The notes beneath the pieces were generated by a model. It did not search any database, was not told the DNA's origin, and saw only the letters and a list, made by a program, of their open reading frames with translations. Positions 1 through 8,713 of a stretch of DNA of 64,000 nucleotides are shown piece after piece. Position 1 is the first letter of the stretch, and each line of letters opens with the position of its first letter. The translations under genes were made by a program, and so were the position numbers. Source of the stretch: Flavobacterium hungaricum (GTDB lineage Bacteria; Bacteroidota; Bacteroidia; Flavobacteriales; Flavobacteriaceae); the NCBI RefSeq assembly GCF_015182285.1, contig NZ_PRDM01000001.1:992001-1056000 (forward strand), read 5' to 3'.

Positions 1-779
1 TCGAAATTATCACTCCAATTAGAGATTTAAAACTTTCAAGACAAGAAGAAGTTGATTATTTAGCAAAAAACGGCGTTCATTATTCTTGGGAAAAAGCACA
101 ATATTCAATCAATAAAGGACTTTGGGGAACCAGCGTTGGAGGAAAAGAAACTTTAACGTCAAGCCAGCCTTTGCCAAGTGAAGCTTATCCTTCGCAATTG
201 CAAAAAGAAGGTGAAGAAAAAGTGACTCTGCATTTTGAACAAGGAGAATTGGTTGCCTTAAACGGTAAAAAAGATGTACCAGAAAATAATATTGTAAAAC
301 TCGAAAAACTGGCAAATGCTTACGCAATTGGTAGAGATATTCACGTAGGAGATACTATTATCGGAATTAAAGGAAGAGTAGGTTTTGAAGCTGCTGCTCC
401 GTTAATTATCATCAAAGCGCACCATTTATTAGAGAAACATACTTTAGGAAAATGGCAGCAATACTGGAAAGAACAGTTAGGAAACTGGTACGGAATGTTA
501 TTTCATGAAGGTCAGTTTTTGGATCCTGTAATGCGTAACATCGAAACGTTTTTACAAGACACGCAAAAAACAGTGAACGGAACAGTAACGGTTTCATTAA
601 AGCCTTACCATTTCTCACTTGACGGAATTGAATCTAGAAATGATTTAATGAATACAGGTTTTGGACAGTATGGAGAAATGAATAACGCATGGACATCTGA
701 CGATGCAAAAGGATTTATTAAAATTCTGGGAAATGCTCAAAACATCTTTTCGTCTGTAAATCAATTAGATCATGATTAA
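1..779 (+). CDS. argG: Argininosuccinate synthase, C-terminal part (5' end outside window)
   Basis: Joins citrulline and aspartate using ATP to give argininosuccinate, the second-last step of arginine synthesis, in the cytoplasm. The reading frame is already open at base 3, so an upstream start lies outside the window; about 258 C-terminal residues of a usual ~395 are present. The stretch LWGTSVGGKET and the later GIKGRVGFEAA are typical of the ArgG C-terminal region. It is the first visible gene of a + strand arginine/proline cluster and is followed after 15 bases by a small membrane gene. Identification rests on family recognition and on argC, argD, argF', argB, argE and argH lying downstream. 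Confidence 0.95.
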   Translation, partial: EIITPIRDLKLSRQEEVDYLAKNGVHYSWEKAQYSINKGLWGTSVGGKETLTSSQPLPSEAYPSQLQKEGEEKVTLHFEQGELVALNGKKDVPENNIVKLEKLANAYAIGRDIHVGDTIIGIKGRVGFEAAAPLIIIKAHHLLEKHTLGKWQQYWKEQLGNWYGMLFHEGQFLDPVMRNIETFLQDTQKTVNGTVTVSLKPYHFSLDGIESRNDLMNTGFGQYGEMNNAWTSDDAKGFIKILGNAQNIFSSVNQLDHD

Positions 780-794
780 TTTGAAAAAGAAGTA

Positions 795-1136
795 ATGATT
801 ACTATTGTTTTAGTATTTATAACAATACTAATAATGTTAGGAATCGCACTATTTTTTAAAGATAACTTAGTAAAAGTATTTTTAACTAATAGAAGCTTCG
901 TTGCAGGCAGCATATCTGTAGTAATAATAGCTGTAAGTTATGTGATTTTGATTTTTCCAAGTCCAATTGAAATAATAAACAAAATCTTTTCTGTATTTAA
1001 TGCTATACCAAGTATGTTACTTTATTTTAAGGGAGAATTTATAGTTTTTTTAGCGTTTTTGATTGAAGCAATAATACTTTCTTTCATAATCAAAGCATTT
1101 CTTCCAAAGGAGAAAAAAGATCTTTACGAGAAATAG
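795..1136 (+). CDS. Small multi-pass membrane protein of unknown function
   Basis: A 113-residue, very hydrophobic protein with about three predicted membrane spans (roughly residues 2-22, 34-54 and 75-100) and a short basic/acidic tail. I do not recognise a family. It starts 15 bases after argG and ends 21 bases before argC, so it is probably co-transcribed with them. It could be an arginine or precursor transporter accessory, but nothing in the sequence shows that; it could equally be a passenger gene. Confidence 0.7.
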   Translation: MITIVLVFITILIMLGIALFFKDNLVKVFLTNRSFVAGSISVVIIAVSYVILIFPSPIEIINKIFSVFNAIPSMLLYFKGEFIVFLAFLIEAIILSFIIKAFLPKEKKDLYEK

Positions 1137-1157
1137 TTTTTTAATAAATTTAAAATT

Positions 1158-2135
1158 ATGATTAATATCGGAATTATTGGTGGTTCGGGTTACACAGCCG
1201 GAGAACTTATCAGAATTTTAATGTATCATCCAACAGTAAACATCGATTTTGTTTACAGTACTACAAATGCTGGGAAACCGCTTTCTGTAGCGCACCACGA
1301 TCTGATGGGCGATATCGAAATGAATTTTACTGATGAAATCAATCTAAATGTGAACGTTGTTTTCTTATGTTTAGGACACGGGAAATCAATTTCATTTTTG
1401 AAAGAAAATCAATTTGCAAGCCACACTAAAATCATCGATTTAGGAAATGATTTCAGATTGAACAAAGACGCTCATTTTGAGGGAAAAGATTTTGTTTATG
1501 GATTACCTGAAATAAATAAAGCTGCAATTAAAAAAGCAAACTATATTGCAAATCCAGGTTGTTTTGCAACCGCTATTCAATTGGCTTTACTGCCTTTAGC
1601 AAAACACGGATTATTGAATAACGATGTTCACATTAATGCAACAACTGGTTCTACAGGAGCGGGAGTAAGTCTTTCAGAAACATCTCATTTCAGCTGGAGA
1701 AATAACAACTTTTCTCATTATAAAGCTTTTGAACACCAGCATTTAGGAGAAATCACAGAAAGTCTGGTACAATTGCAGGACGATTTTGAAAGCGAATTGC
1801 TTTTTATTCCGAACAGAGGAGATTTCCCAAGAGGGATTTTTGCAACATTATATACGCTTTCTGATGATAGTTTGGAGCAATTGGTTGCTAAATACGAAGA
1901 GTTCTATAAAAATGAGCCTTTTGTAACGGTTACAACCACAAATATTAATATGAAACAAGTTGTTCAGACAAACAAATGTATCATTAGTTTATTGAAAAAA
2001 GGAAACCGGGTTCTCATAACATCAATAATAGATAACTTAACCAAAGGTGCTTCAGGACAAGCCATTCAAAACATGAATTTAATGTTCGGATTAGAAGAAA
2101 CCACCGGTTTGCATTTGAAACCAAGCGGATTTTAG
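1158..2135 (+). CDS. argC: N-acetyl-gamma-glutamyl-phosphate reductase
   Basis: Reduces N-acyl-glutamyl phosphate to the semialdehyde with NADPH, the third step of arginine synthesis. The N-terminal Rossmann loop GIIGGSGYTAGEL (residues 5-17) and the catalytic cysteine in NPGC (Cys135) are present, and 325 residues is the normal length for the type-1 enzyme. It lies between argG and argD in the cluster. In Bacteroidota the acyl group may be succinyl rather than acetyl, so the exact acyl substrate depends on the transcarbamylase further downstream. Confidence 0.96.
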   Translation: MINIGIIGGSGYTAGELIRILMYHPTVNIDFVYSTTNAGKPLSVAHHDLMGDIEMNFTDEINLNVNVVFLCLGHGKSISFLKENQFASHTKIIDLGNDFRLNKDAHFEGKDFVYGLPEINKAAIKKANYIANPGCFATAIQLALLPLAKHGLLNNDVHINATTGSTGAGVSLSETSHFSWRNNNFSHYKAFEHQHLGEITESLVQLQDDFESELLFIPNRGDFPRGIFATLYTLSDDSLEQLVAKYEEFYKNEPFVTVTTTNINMKQVVQTNKCIISLLKKGNRVLITSIIDNLTKGASGQAIQNMNLMFGLEETTGLHLKPSGF

Positions 2136-2290
2136 TAGAAGTAAGAAAGTTACAAGTTAGATGTTAAACGTTTTTACTTTAGCTTTTTACAAATACATTT
2201 ATCTTTTTTCAAGGTTAGAAGTTATAAGTTGATGTAAATGTATTGCATTGAACTTCTAACTTTTAACAAATAACATTTAACTTTAAAGAA
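2136..2290. repeat. argC-argD intergenic imperfect inverted repeat
   Basis: This AT-rich spacer carries related motifs in both orientations: AAGTTACAAGTTAGATGTTA near the left end, and AACTTCTAACTTTTAAC with AACATTTAACTTT near the right end, so the transcript could fold back. GTTAGAAGTTATAAGTTGA in the middle is the same type of low-complexity motif. No promoter box or terminator T-tract is evident. It looks like a repetitive element inside an operon. Confidence 0.4.
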
Positions 2291-3430
2291 ATGAACTTAT
2301 TCAACGTTTACCCATTATACGATATTACTCCAGTAAAAGCAGTTGACTGCACAATTACAGATGACAAAGGAGTAGAATACTTAGATTTATACAGCGGACA
2401 TGGAGTTATCTCCATCGGACATACACAGCCGGATTATGTGGCTAAATTGAAAAATCAATTAGACCATTTAGGATTTTATTCAAATGCAATTCAGAATCCT
2501 TTGCAGGTTGAATTGGCACAGAAATTAGGAAAACTTTCGGGTCTTGAAGATTACGAATTGTTTTTATGCAGTTCTGGAGCTGAGGCTAATGAAAATGCTT
2601 TAAAATTAGCTTCTTTCCATAACGGAAAATCAAGAGTAGTAGCTTTTGATAATTCATTTCACGGAAGAACTTCTGCTGCAGTTGCGGTTACAGACAATAA
2701 AAAAATTGTTGCGCCAATTAATGCACAGCAAGTTGTTACATTTTTACCTTTAAATCAAATTGAATTGGTTGAAGCTGAACTAGCAAAAGGAGATGTTACA
2801 GCAGTAATTATCGAAGGAATTCAGGGAGTTGGAGGTTTAGACCAAGGAACAACAGAATTTTTCCAAGCTTTAGAAAAAGCATGTAAAAAACATGATGTTG
2901 TTTTGATTTTAGATGAAGTACAATCAGGATACGTAAGAAGCGGGAAATTCTTCGCGTTCCAACATCACGGAATCAACGCTGATATTATTTCAGTTGCAAA
3001 AGGAATGGGTAACGGTTTTCCAGTTGGAGCCATTTTAATTTCTCCAAAATTTGAAGCAAGTTTCGGATTATTAGGAACTACTTTCGGCGGAAGCCATTTG
3101 TCTTGTGCAGCAGGAATCGCAGTTTTAGATGTAATTGAAAAATTGGATTTACAGAAAAATGTAAATGAAGTTTACGAATATTTCTTAGAAAAAATCAAAG
3201 AAGTTGAGGGGATCAAACAAGTAAAAGGAAAAGGATTAATGCTTGGAGTTGAGTTTGATTTTGATGTTGCTGCTTTGAGAAAGAAATTAATTATCGAAAA
3301 ACACATTTTTACAGGAAGTGCAAACAACAAAAATCTGTTGAGAATTTTACCGCCGTTGACTGTGAAAAAAGCCGATATTGATACGTTTGTAAAAGCTTTG
3401 AAAGAAAGCTTAGAAGAGTTGAAAAACTAA
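2291..3430 (+). CDS. argD: Acetylornithine/succinylornithine aminotransferase (class III, PLP)
   Basis: Transfers an amino group from glutamate to the N-acyl-glutamate semialdehyde to give N-acylornithine. The protein (379 residues) shows the class III aminotransferase layout: SSGAEANENALK around residues 94-105 for the phosphate of PLP, FHGRT, the conserved Asp in LILDEV (Asp208) and the PLP-binding lysine in SVAKGMGNG (Lys237). It precedes two unknown genes and proA. Acetyl versus succinyl specificity cannot be read from this gene alone. Confidence 0.94.
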   Translation: MNLFNVYPLYDITPVKAVDCTITDDKGVEYLDLYSGHGVISIGHTQPDYVAKLKNQLDHLGFYSNAIQNPLQVELAQKLGKLSGLEDYELFLCSSGAEANENALKLASFHNGKSRVVAFDNSFHGRTSAAVAVTDNKKIVAPINAQQVVTFLPLNQIELVEAELAKGDVTAVIIEGIQGVGGLDQGTTEFFQALEKACKKHDVVLILDEVQSGYVRSGKFFAFQHHGINADIISVAKGMGNGFPVGAILISPKFEASFGLLGTTFGGSHLSCAAGIAVLDVIEKLDLQKNVNEVYEYFLEKIKEVEGIKQVKGKGLMLGVEFDFDVAALRKKLIIEKHIFTGSANNKNLLRILPPLTVKKADIDTFVKALKESLEELKN

Positions 3431-3434
3431 ATAA

Positions 3435-3929
3435 ATGATAAAAAATATTTGGGCAGCCTTTTTAATAATGGCTGTTTTACTGCCGATGTTTCTTTTTCTA
3501 AACCCATTTGCATGGGGAATGAGAAGGGCGCCCGAATATGTTCCATCAGTAAGACTTGAAACAGTTTTAGAACAAATGAGGCTGGAGATCAGTCAGGAAG
3601 AGCAAATTCAAATAGATACCTATAATAATACAGCAAATTTGTGGTATCTGAGAGATTGCGAAAACAAAAAACTGGATTCTCTAGAAAATTTAAATATTGA
3701 ATTGTCAGAAATTAAGAATGAAGCTTTTATTGAAGAAAAAATAAAAAAGTTTGAACCTTTAATACAGAAGGAAATAGAATGTAAATGTTATGATTCTTTA
3801 GTTTTTTCCTATAGTGTACACAAAGAAGCAAAGGCTGATACAAAAGATTCTGATACTTTAGAATACGATTTTCAAAAGGAAAGCGAACCTAGAAAGGTAG
3901 TTATTGGATTTAAAATTAGAAAACAATGA
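3435..3929 (+). CDS. Membrane-anchored protein of unknown function
   Basis: A 164-residue protein with one N-terminal hydrophobic segment (about residues 5-27) that could be a signal anchor, followed by a hydrophilic, charged and probably helical region with a CKC pair near residue 116. No family recognised. It begins 4 bases after the argD stop, and its stop codon overlaps the start of the next gene (ATGA at 3926), so the three are translationally linked. Its presence between argD and proA is unexplained. Confidence 0.65.
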   Translation: MIKNIWAAFLIMAVLLPMFLFLNPFAWGMRRAPEYVPSVRLETVLEQMRLEISQEEQIQIDTYNNTANLWYLRDCENKKLDSLENLNIELSEIKNEAFIEEKIKKFEPLIQKEIECKCYDSLVFSYSVHKEAKADTKDSDTLEYDFQKESEPRKVVIGFKIRKQ

Positions 3930-4258
3930 AAAACAGTTTTTTAATTTCTTATTCATTTCTTAGATTTCAATCAATGGCTTACTTGTTTGTTATTTTTTGG
4001 ACAACTTTGATAGCGAATGTTCCAAGTATGTTTGTAATCTGGAAATATACGGAACTAATGAACGGAATTGTTTTTTTTATCTTTTTGTTTGTTGTCTTAT
4101 TGTCTGTGATTGTTTTGATTATGCAAGTTTTAAAAATTTACTCTTCTCAAAACCAAGATAACAGTATAATAAAAAAAGTATGGATTGTTGTGAATATTGT
4201 ATTGTATTATTTGGTTGTAGGTGCCGATTTATATATAGTATCACAATTTAGATTTTAA
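3926..4258 (+). CDS. Small membrane protein of unknown function, overlaps upstream gene
   Basis: A 110-residue protein with about three hydrophobic spans (roughly residues 15-35, 46-70 and 85-106). It overlaps the preceding anchored protein by four bases and is followed by proA after 17 bases. The overlap suggests that the two unknown genes work as a pair. No family recognised. Confidence 0.65.
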   Translation: MKNSFLISYSFLRFQSMAYLFVIFWTTLIANVPSMFVIWKYTELMNGIVFFIFLFVVLLSVIVLIMQVLKIYSSQNQDNSIIKKVWIVVNIVLYYLVVGADLYIVSQFRF

Positions 4259-4275
4259 ACCAACCAACTATAACT

Positions 4276-5469
4276 ATGAAACCATTATCAATTGAAACTC
4301 GCAATGCAGTTTTGCAAACCATGGCAAAGCTGGTCGAACAGGAGCGGAATCAGATTATCTTAACCAATCAGGAAGATCTTGCGGATTACGACGGTTCAGA
4401 TTTAGCGATGGAAGAACGCTTGAAAGTCGATGATAAAAAAGTTGATGAGATGATTTTATCCCTAAATCAACTGGCATCTCAGGAAGATCCCGTTGGAGTA
4501 GAGCGTTTTCATTTTACGCATGATAATGGAATCAAAGTCATTAATAAAACAGCCGCTTTTGGAACGATTTTAATTATTTACGAATCTCGTCCAGACGTTA
4601 CAATCGAAGCGGGAGGAATTGCTTTCAAATCCGGAAATAAAATTTTATTAAAAGGAGGAAAAGAAGCTTTAAAATCCAATTTGAAAATTGTAAGTCTTTG
4701 GCATCAAGCATTAGAAGCAAATAAAGTTTCTAAAGACTGGGTTGAATATCTGAATTATAATAGAGCAGAAACTCAGGCTTTTTTAGAAAAACCAACACAA
4801 AAAGTAGATTTAATTGTTCCGAGAGGCGGAGAAAAATTAATCGAATTTGTAAAAGCACATGCCACATGTCCCGTAATTGTAAGCGGACGCGGTAATAATT
4901 TTGTTTACGTTCATAAAGATGCTGATACCGATTTGGCTTTAAAAGTAATATTGAATGCCAAAACATCTAAAATTTCTGCCTGTAATGCAGTAGATAAAGT
5001 TTTAATAGATCCAAAACTTCCCAATTTTGAAGGTTTTACAGCCATTTTAATTGAAACATTAAAAGAAAGTAATGTTGAAGTTATTGTCGATAAATCACTT
5101 GAAAATTTTGAAGATACAGAAACACTTCAGAACGAAGATATTTGGTACGAAGAATTTTTAGATTATAAAATAGTAATCGGAACCATTGATTCTGAGGAAA
5201 ATGCAATTGATACAATTAATAAATACTGTGGAGGACATTCAGCTGTAATTATTACCAGAGACGACAGAGCCGCAAAAGAATTTATGGAAGCGATTGATGC
5301 AGCAGCTGTTTATCAAAACGCATCGTCAAGATTTACAGACGGAGGACAATTTGGTCTCGGCGGAGAATTAGCAATAAGTACTGATAAATTACATCAACGC
5401 GGTCCAATTGGATTGCAGCATCTCGTAACCAATAAATGGTACGTTTACGGAGAAGGACAAATAAGATAA
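4276..5469 (+). CDS. proA: Glutamate-5-semialdehyde dehydrogenase (gamma-glutamyl phosphate reductase)
   Basis: Reduces gamma-glutamyl phosphate to glutamate semialdehyde for proline synthesis. The 397-residue protein has an aldehyde-dehydrogenase-type fold, with YESRPDVTIEAGG near residue 102 and the catalytic cysteine in KISACNAVDK (Cys236). The C-terminal part contains FTDGGQFGLGGE, typical of ProA. It lies inside the arginine cluster ahead of proB; the two pathways share glutamate as precursor. Confidence 0.95.
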   Translation: MKPLSIETRNAVLQTMAKLVEQERNQIILTNQEDLADYDGSDLAMEERLKVDDKKVDEMILSLNQLASQEDPVGVERFHFTHDNGIKVINKTAAFGTILIIYESRPDVTIEAGGIAFKSGNKILLKGGKEALKSNLKIVSLWHQALEANKVSKDWVEYLNYNRAETQAFLEKPTQKVDLIVPRGGEKLIEFVKAHATCPVIVSGRGNNFVYVHKDADTDLALKVILNAKTSKISACNAVDKVLIDPKLPNFEGFTAILIETLKESNVEVIVDKSLENFEDTETLQNEDIWYEEFLDYKIVIGTIDSEENAIDTINKYCGGHSAVIITRDDRAAKEFMEAIDAAAVYQNASSRFTDGGQFGLGGELAISTDKLHQRGPIGLQHLVTNKWYVYGEGQIR

Positions 5470-5697
5470 TTTTAGATTTTAGTCCCGAAGCGTCGGGATT
5501 AGATTTTAGATTGATGATTAGCGATTTTTAATTTTAGATTGATTGGAATTTTAAATTTGGATTTATTTAAAACCAAGGCTTTCCGTCCCGAAGCTTCGGG
5601 ATGCGTTTATACAGACAAACAATATAAAAAAAACCTTGCGCTCTTTGCGTTAAAAATAACTTAGTGCCTTAGCGCCTTCGTGGCAAAAACAAAAGAC
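5470..5697. repeat. proA-proB spacer with short palindromic repeats
   Basis: The spacer holds two copies of a small palindrome, TCCCGAAGCGTCGGGA (about 5492-5507) and TCCCGAAGCTTCGGGA (about 5587-5602), and a low-complexity phrase of the CTTTGCG/GCGCCTTCG type just before proB. Such phrases recur in this window (near 8685, 53785 and 58810). I see no clear promoter or terminator. Confidence 0.5.
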
Positions 5698-6459
5698 ATG
5701 GCAAAAAAACGGATTTTATTAAAAATAGGAAGTAACACCTTAACCAAGGAAACCAATCATATTTCGCGGGGAAAGATTGAAGACCTCGGAGTACAGATTG
5801 CGGCTTTAAACGAGGAATATGAATTTATCATAGTAAGTTCTGGAGCAATTGCGGCGGCAAAGCAGTTTGTAAAGCTGGATAATCAAGATAAAGATGTTTT
5901 TGTAAAGCAGGCTTTAGCTTCTATCGGACAGCCTCATTTAATGCGGATTTACAATGAAAATTTTAAGGATTTAGGATTAAATACTTCGCAGTGTTTACTT
6001 TCTTATTCTGATTTTGAAAAAGAGCAGACCAAAAAGAACATTGTAAATACAATTAATGTATTAGTCAAAAACAATTACATTCCGATTATCAATGAAAATG
6101 ATACCGTTGCCACAGACGAGATTCGGTTTGGAGATAATGATAAATTGGCTGCATTAACGGCGGTACTGCTAAATGTTGATATCCTGATAATTGCTACCAA
6201 TACGAACGGGATTTATACAAAAGAATCTATTCATAATGAAAATCCAGAGACGATTAAACTGGTAAGTGATTTGAAATCATTGGAGAAAGAAATCGGCGAA
6301 TCAAAATCATCACACGGAACAGGAGGGATGCAGTCCAAAATCGAAGCTGCGGCAATAGCAAAAGCAGCCAGCATTGAAACCTGGATCGTTAATGGACTAA
6401 ATGATAATTTTATTTTAAAGGCATTGAAGGACGAAATTCCTTTTACCAAGATTGTGTGA
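5698..6459 (+). CDS. proB: Glutamate 5-kinase, short form without PUA domain
   Basis: Phosphorylates glutamate at the gamma carboxyl, the first step of proline synthesis. About 253 residues of amino acid kinase fold: KIGSNTLT at the N-terminus, VSSGAIAA, and INENDTVATDEIRFGDND for nucleotide and metal contacts. The E. coli enzyme has an extra C-terminal PUA domain (~367 residues), which is missing here, so this is the short form. An in-frame GTG at 5680 would add six residues, but it lies inside a repeat phrase that recurs in non-coding spacers, so the ATG at 5698 is preferred. Confidence 0.93.
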   Translation: MAKKRILLKIGSNTLTKETNHISRGKIEDLGVQIAALNEEYEFIIVSSGAIAAAKQFVKLDNQDKDVFVKQALASIGQPHLMRIYNENFKDLGLNTSQCLLSYSDFEKEQTKKNIVNTINVLVKNNYIPIINENDTVATDEIRFGDNDKLAALTAVLLNVDILIIATNTNGIYTKESIHNENPETIKLVSDLKSLEKEIGESKSSHGTGGMQSKIEAAAIAKAASIETWIVNGLNDNFILKALKDEIPFTKIV

Positions 6460-6683
6460 TATTGAACGCGGATTTTACTGATTCACTTCGTGAAGACGCG
6501 GATTTACACAGATTTTTAAATGTTGAAAGATGATTTTAGTGCATGAAGAATTACTAGATGCTATCAAAATTCACTGTCTTCGCGATAGCGAATCCGTTTT
6601 ATCCGTGTTTAATTTTAGAAAATACAAGCAAAAAAAGCAAAAAAAGCAAGAAAAAACAAAGAACAGAAAACAAAGAAAAACAA
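6460..6683. repeat. proB-argF' spacer with dispersed repeat fragments
   Basis: It contains fragments GAACGCGGATTTTACTGAT, a CACTTCGTGAAG palindrome, and CTTCGCGATAGCGAATCCG followed by TTTTATCCGTGTTT. The same words recur at 34461-34520 and 32750-32815. A purine-rich Lys-codon-like run (AAAAAGC repeats) precedes argF'. ORFs through this stretch are probably not translated. Confidence 0.5.
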
Positions 6684-7631
6684 ATGAACTACATATCAAT
6701 AAAAGAAATCAACTCATTATCAAAATGGGTAAAAGGCGCATTAAAAATCAAAAAAAATCCGCTTAAAAATCAAAGTTTAGGAAAGAACAAAACTTTAGGA
6801 ATGTTATTCTTCAATCCGAGTTTAAGAACGCGTTTGAGTACGCAAAAAGCTGCTTTAAACTTAGGAATGAACGTTATGGTAATGAATTTTACTAACGAAG
6901 GATGGACTTTAGAGTTTGAAGATGGAGCGGTTATGAATTCTGGTGCTTCAGAACATATAAAAGAAGCTGCAGAAGTAGTTTCTCAATACTGTGATATCAT
7001 CGCGATTCGTGCTTTTGCAGGTTTAGAAGACAAAGAAAAAGATTATGCAGAAACGGTAATTTCTGGATTCTTAAAATATGCTACGGTGCCAATTGTAAAT
7101 ATGGAAAGTGCTGTGCGTCACCCGCTTCAATCTTTGGCAGATGCCATTACGATGGAAGAATTCAAAACCAAGCACAAACCAAAAGTAGTTTTGTCTTGGG
7201 CGCCTCATCCAAAAGCGTTGCCGCAGGCAGTTGCGAATTCTTTTGTAGAAATGATGCAGATGCAAAAAGATATGGATTTTGTAATCACACATCCAGAAGG
7301 TTACGAGTTAAGCCCCGAAATTACACAAGATTGTAAAATTGAATACGATCAAAATAAAGCTTTCGAAAACGCTGATTTTGTTTACGTTAAAAACTGGAGT
7401 AATTTCAATGATTACGGAAAAGTAACCAATTCAGATCCAAACTGGACCGTTACAGCCGAAAAAATGGCTTTAACCAACAACGGAAAATTCATGCACTGCC
7501 TTCCTGTTCGTCGTAACGTAATTGTAAGCGACGAAGTTTTAGACGGCGAAAATTCAATCGTAATCGAACAGGCGAATAACAGAACGTATTCGGCGCAGTT
7601 AGTTTTACAGAAAATTTTGAAGAAATTATAA
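6684..7631 (+). CDS. argF': N-acylornithine carbamoyltransferase (ArgF' type; acetyl or succinyl specificity unclear)
   Basis: Carbamoylates N-acylornithine to N-acylcitrulline, the variant arginine route of Bacteroidota and xanthomonads. The 315-residue protein has FFNPSLRTRLSTQKAALNLGMN (residues 42-63; carbamoyl phosphate site within) and HCLPVRR near residue 270, closely like the Bacteroides fragilis N-succinylornithine enzyme as I recall it. The discriminating residue (Pro90 in B. fragilis succinyl type, Glu92 in Xanthomonas acetyl type) aligns with Ser89 here, just before the conserved Glu-His. The frame stays open upstream to 6558, but that part is repeat-derived and low-complexity; MNYISIKEIN at 6684 matches the family N-terminus. 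Confidence 0.93.
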   Translation: MNYISIKEINSLSKWVKGALKIKKNPLKNQSLGKNKTLGMLFFNPSLRTRLSTQKAALNLGMNVMVMNFTNEGWTLEFEDGAVMNSGASEHIKEAAEVVSQYCDIIAIRAFAGLEDKEKDYAETVISGFLKYATVPIVNMESAVRHPLQSLADAITMEEFKTKHKPKVVLSWAPHPKALPQAVANSFVEMMQMQKDMDFVITHPEGYELSPEITQDCKIEYDQNKAFENADFVYVKNWSNFNDYGKVTNSDPNWTVTAEKMALTNNGKFMHCLPVRRNVIVSDEVLDGENSIVIEQANNRTYSAQLVLQKILKKL

Positions 7632-7737
7632 ATTAGGTACAAAGGTTCAAAGCAACAAAGGTTCAGAGGTTTTTTTTTTAAACCGTCCAAAAAACCTTTG
7701 TCCCCTTGAACCTTTGTCCCTTTGAACCTTAAAGATA
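7632..7737. repeat. argF'-argB spacer, inverted repeat
   Basis: The spacer reads GTACAAAGGTTCAAAGCAAC on the left, and AACCTTTGTCCCCTTGAAC with CCTTTGTCCCTTTGAACCTT on the right, so the halves can pair to a long imperfect hairpin around a T-run. It is a repeat-type element within the operon, not a clear terminator, because the T-run lies in the loop. Confidence 0.5.
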
Positions 7738-8511
7738 ATGAACGTATCAGTAATAAAAATCGGTGGAAACATCATCGATAATCCTGCAGAATTAGAACAA
7801 TTCTTAACTGATTTTTCTAAAATTGAAGGATATAAAGTATTAGTTCACGGCGGTGGAAAATCGGCTACAAAAATGGCGCAGAGTATTGGTCTAGTACCGC
7901 AAATGATTGACGGACGCCGTATTACAAATGCTCCAATGCTTGATGTTGTGGTAATGATTTACGCTGGACAAATCAATAAACATATTGTGGCACAATTGCA
8001 GGCCAAAGACAATAACGCCATAGGTTTTTCTGGTGCTGACGGAAATTTAATTCAGTCGACAAAAAGAAACCATCCCACAATAGATTACGGATTTGTAGGC
8101 GATGTAAAACAGGTAAATACAAAATTGCTTGCAACATTACTTGAAGCTGGAGTTGTTCCTGTTTTCTGCGCAATTACACACGATAAAAACGGCCAATTGT
8201 TAAACACAAACGCTGATACGATAGCAAGTGAATTGTCAATTGCATTATCAGAAGTTTTTGATGTGACACTGACATATTGTTTTGAAAAACAAGGAGTTTT
8301 ACAGGATTCAGAAGACGATTCGTCTGTAATTACCGAAATCAACGAAGCATTATACAACAAACTGAAAGAAGAAAAAGTAATCCATTCCGGAATGATTCCA
8401 AAGCTGGACAACTGTTTTAATAGTTTATCACGAGGTGTACAGAAAATCAAAATCGGGCATCACAAAATGCTTCAAAATCCAGATGTTCTACATACAACCA
8501 TTACGTTATAA
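7738..8511 (+). CDS. argB: Acetylglutamate kinase
   Basis: Phosphorylates N-acylglutamate in the second step of arginine synthesis. 257 residues of amino acid kinase fold with KIGGN at the N-terminus, VHGGGKSATK (about residues 37-46) for the phosphate and substrate, and DGRRIT. SGMIPKLDNC near the C-terminus is typical of the family. It is placed between argF' and argE. The short N-terminus (no ~20-residue N-helix) suggests the arginine-insensitive type, which is an inference from length only. Confidence 0.94.
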   Translation: MNVSVIKIGGNIIDNPAELEQFLTDFSKIEGYKVLVHGGGKSATKMAQSIGLVPQMIDGRRITNAPMLDVVVMIYAGQINKHIVAQLQAKDNNAIGFSGADGNLIQSTKRNHPTIDYGFVGDVKQVNTKLLATLLEAGVVPVFCAITHDKNGQLLNTNADTIASELSIALSEVFDVTLTYCFEKQGVLQDSEDDSSVITEINEALYNKLKEEKVIHSGMIPKLDNCFNSLSRGVQKIKIGHHKMLQNPDVLHTTITL

Positions 8512-8519
8512 AATAAGTT

Positions 8520-8592
8520 GCCGCGAATTACACGAATTTTCACGAATCAAGATTTAAAAAAATTAGCTAAAATTTGTGCAATTCGCGGCAAA
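8520..8592. repeat. Inverted repeat, GCCGCGAATT family
   Basis: GCCGCGAATTACACGAATTT at the left pairs with AAATTTGTGCAATTCGCGGC at the right with few mismatches, forming a hairpin in the argB-argE spacer. A near-identical 17-bp-arm version occurs at 45837-45896. The rest of the spacer to 8713 holds a CTTCGAGCCTTCGCGGCAAAG phrase of the type also seen before proB. Confidence 0.7.
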
Positions 8593-8713
8593 AAAAAGAT
8601 AACTGCGCAAGGCATTTTAAATATTAATTTAAGAAATTTGCGCAAATTAAAAATGTCACAGTTTTAATTTAAAACTTTGTGACTTCGAGCCTTCGCGGCA
8701 AAGAAACCATACT

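Noticed and set aside
795..1136. Missing proC or argA-type small enzyme in the arg cluster
   Set aside because: The protein is almost entirely hydrophobic with several spans and has no nucleotide- or CoA-binding motif.
6530..6766. Lys/Gln-rich ORF overlapping the argF' start
   Set aside because: It is a low-complexity purine-rich stretch in another frame, overlapping the well-supported argF' coding sequence.
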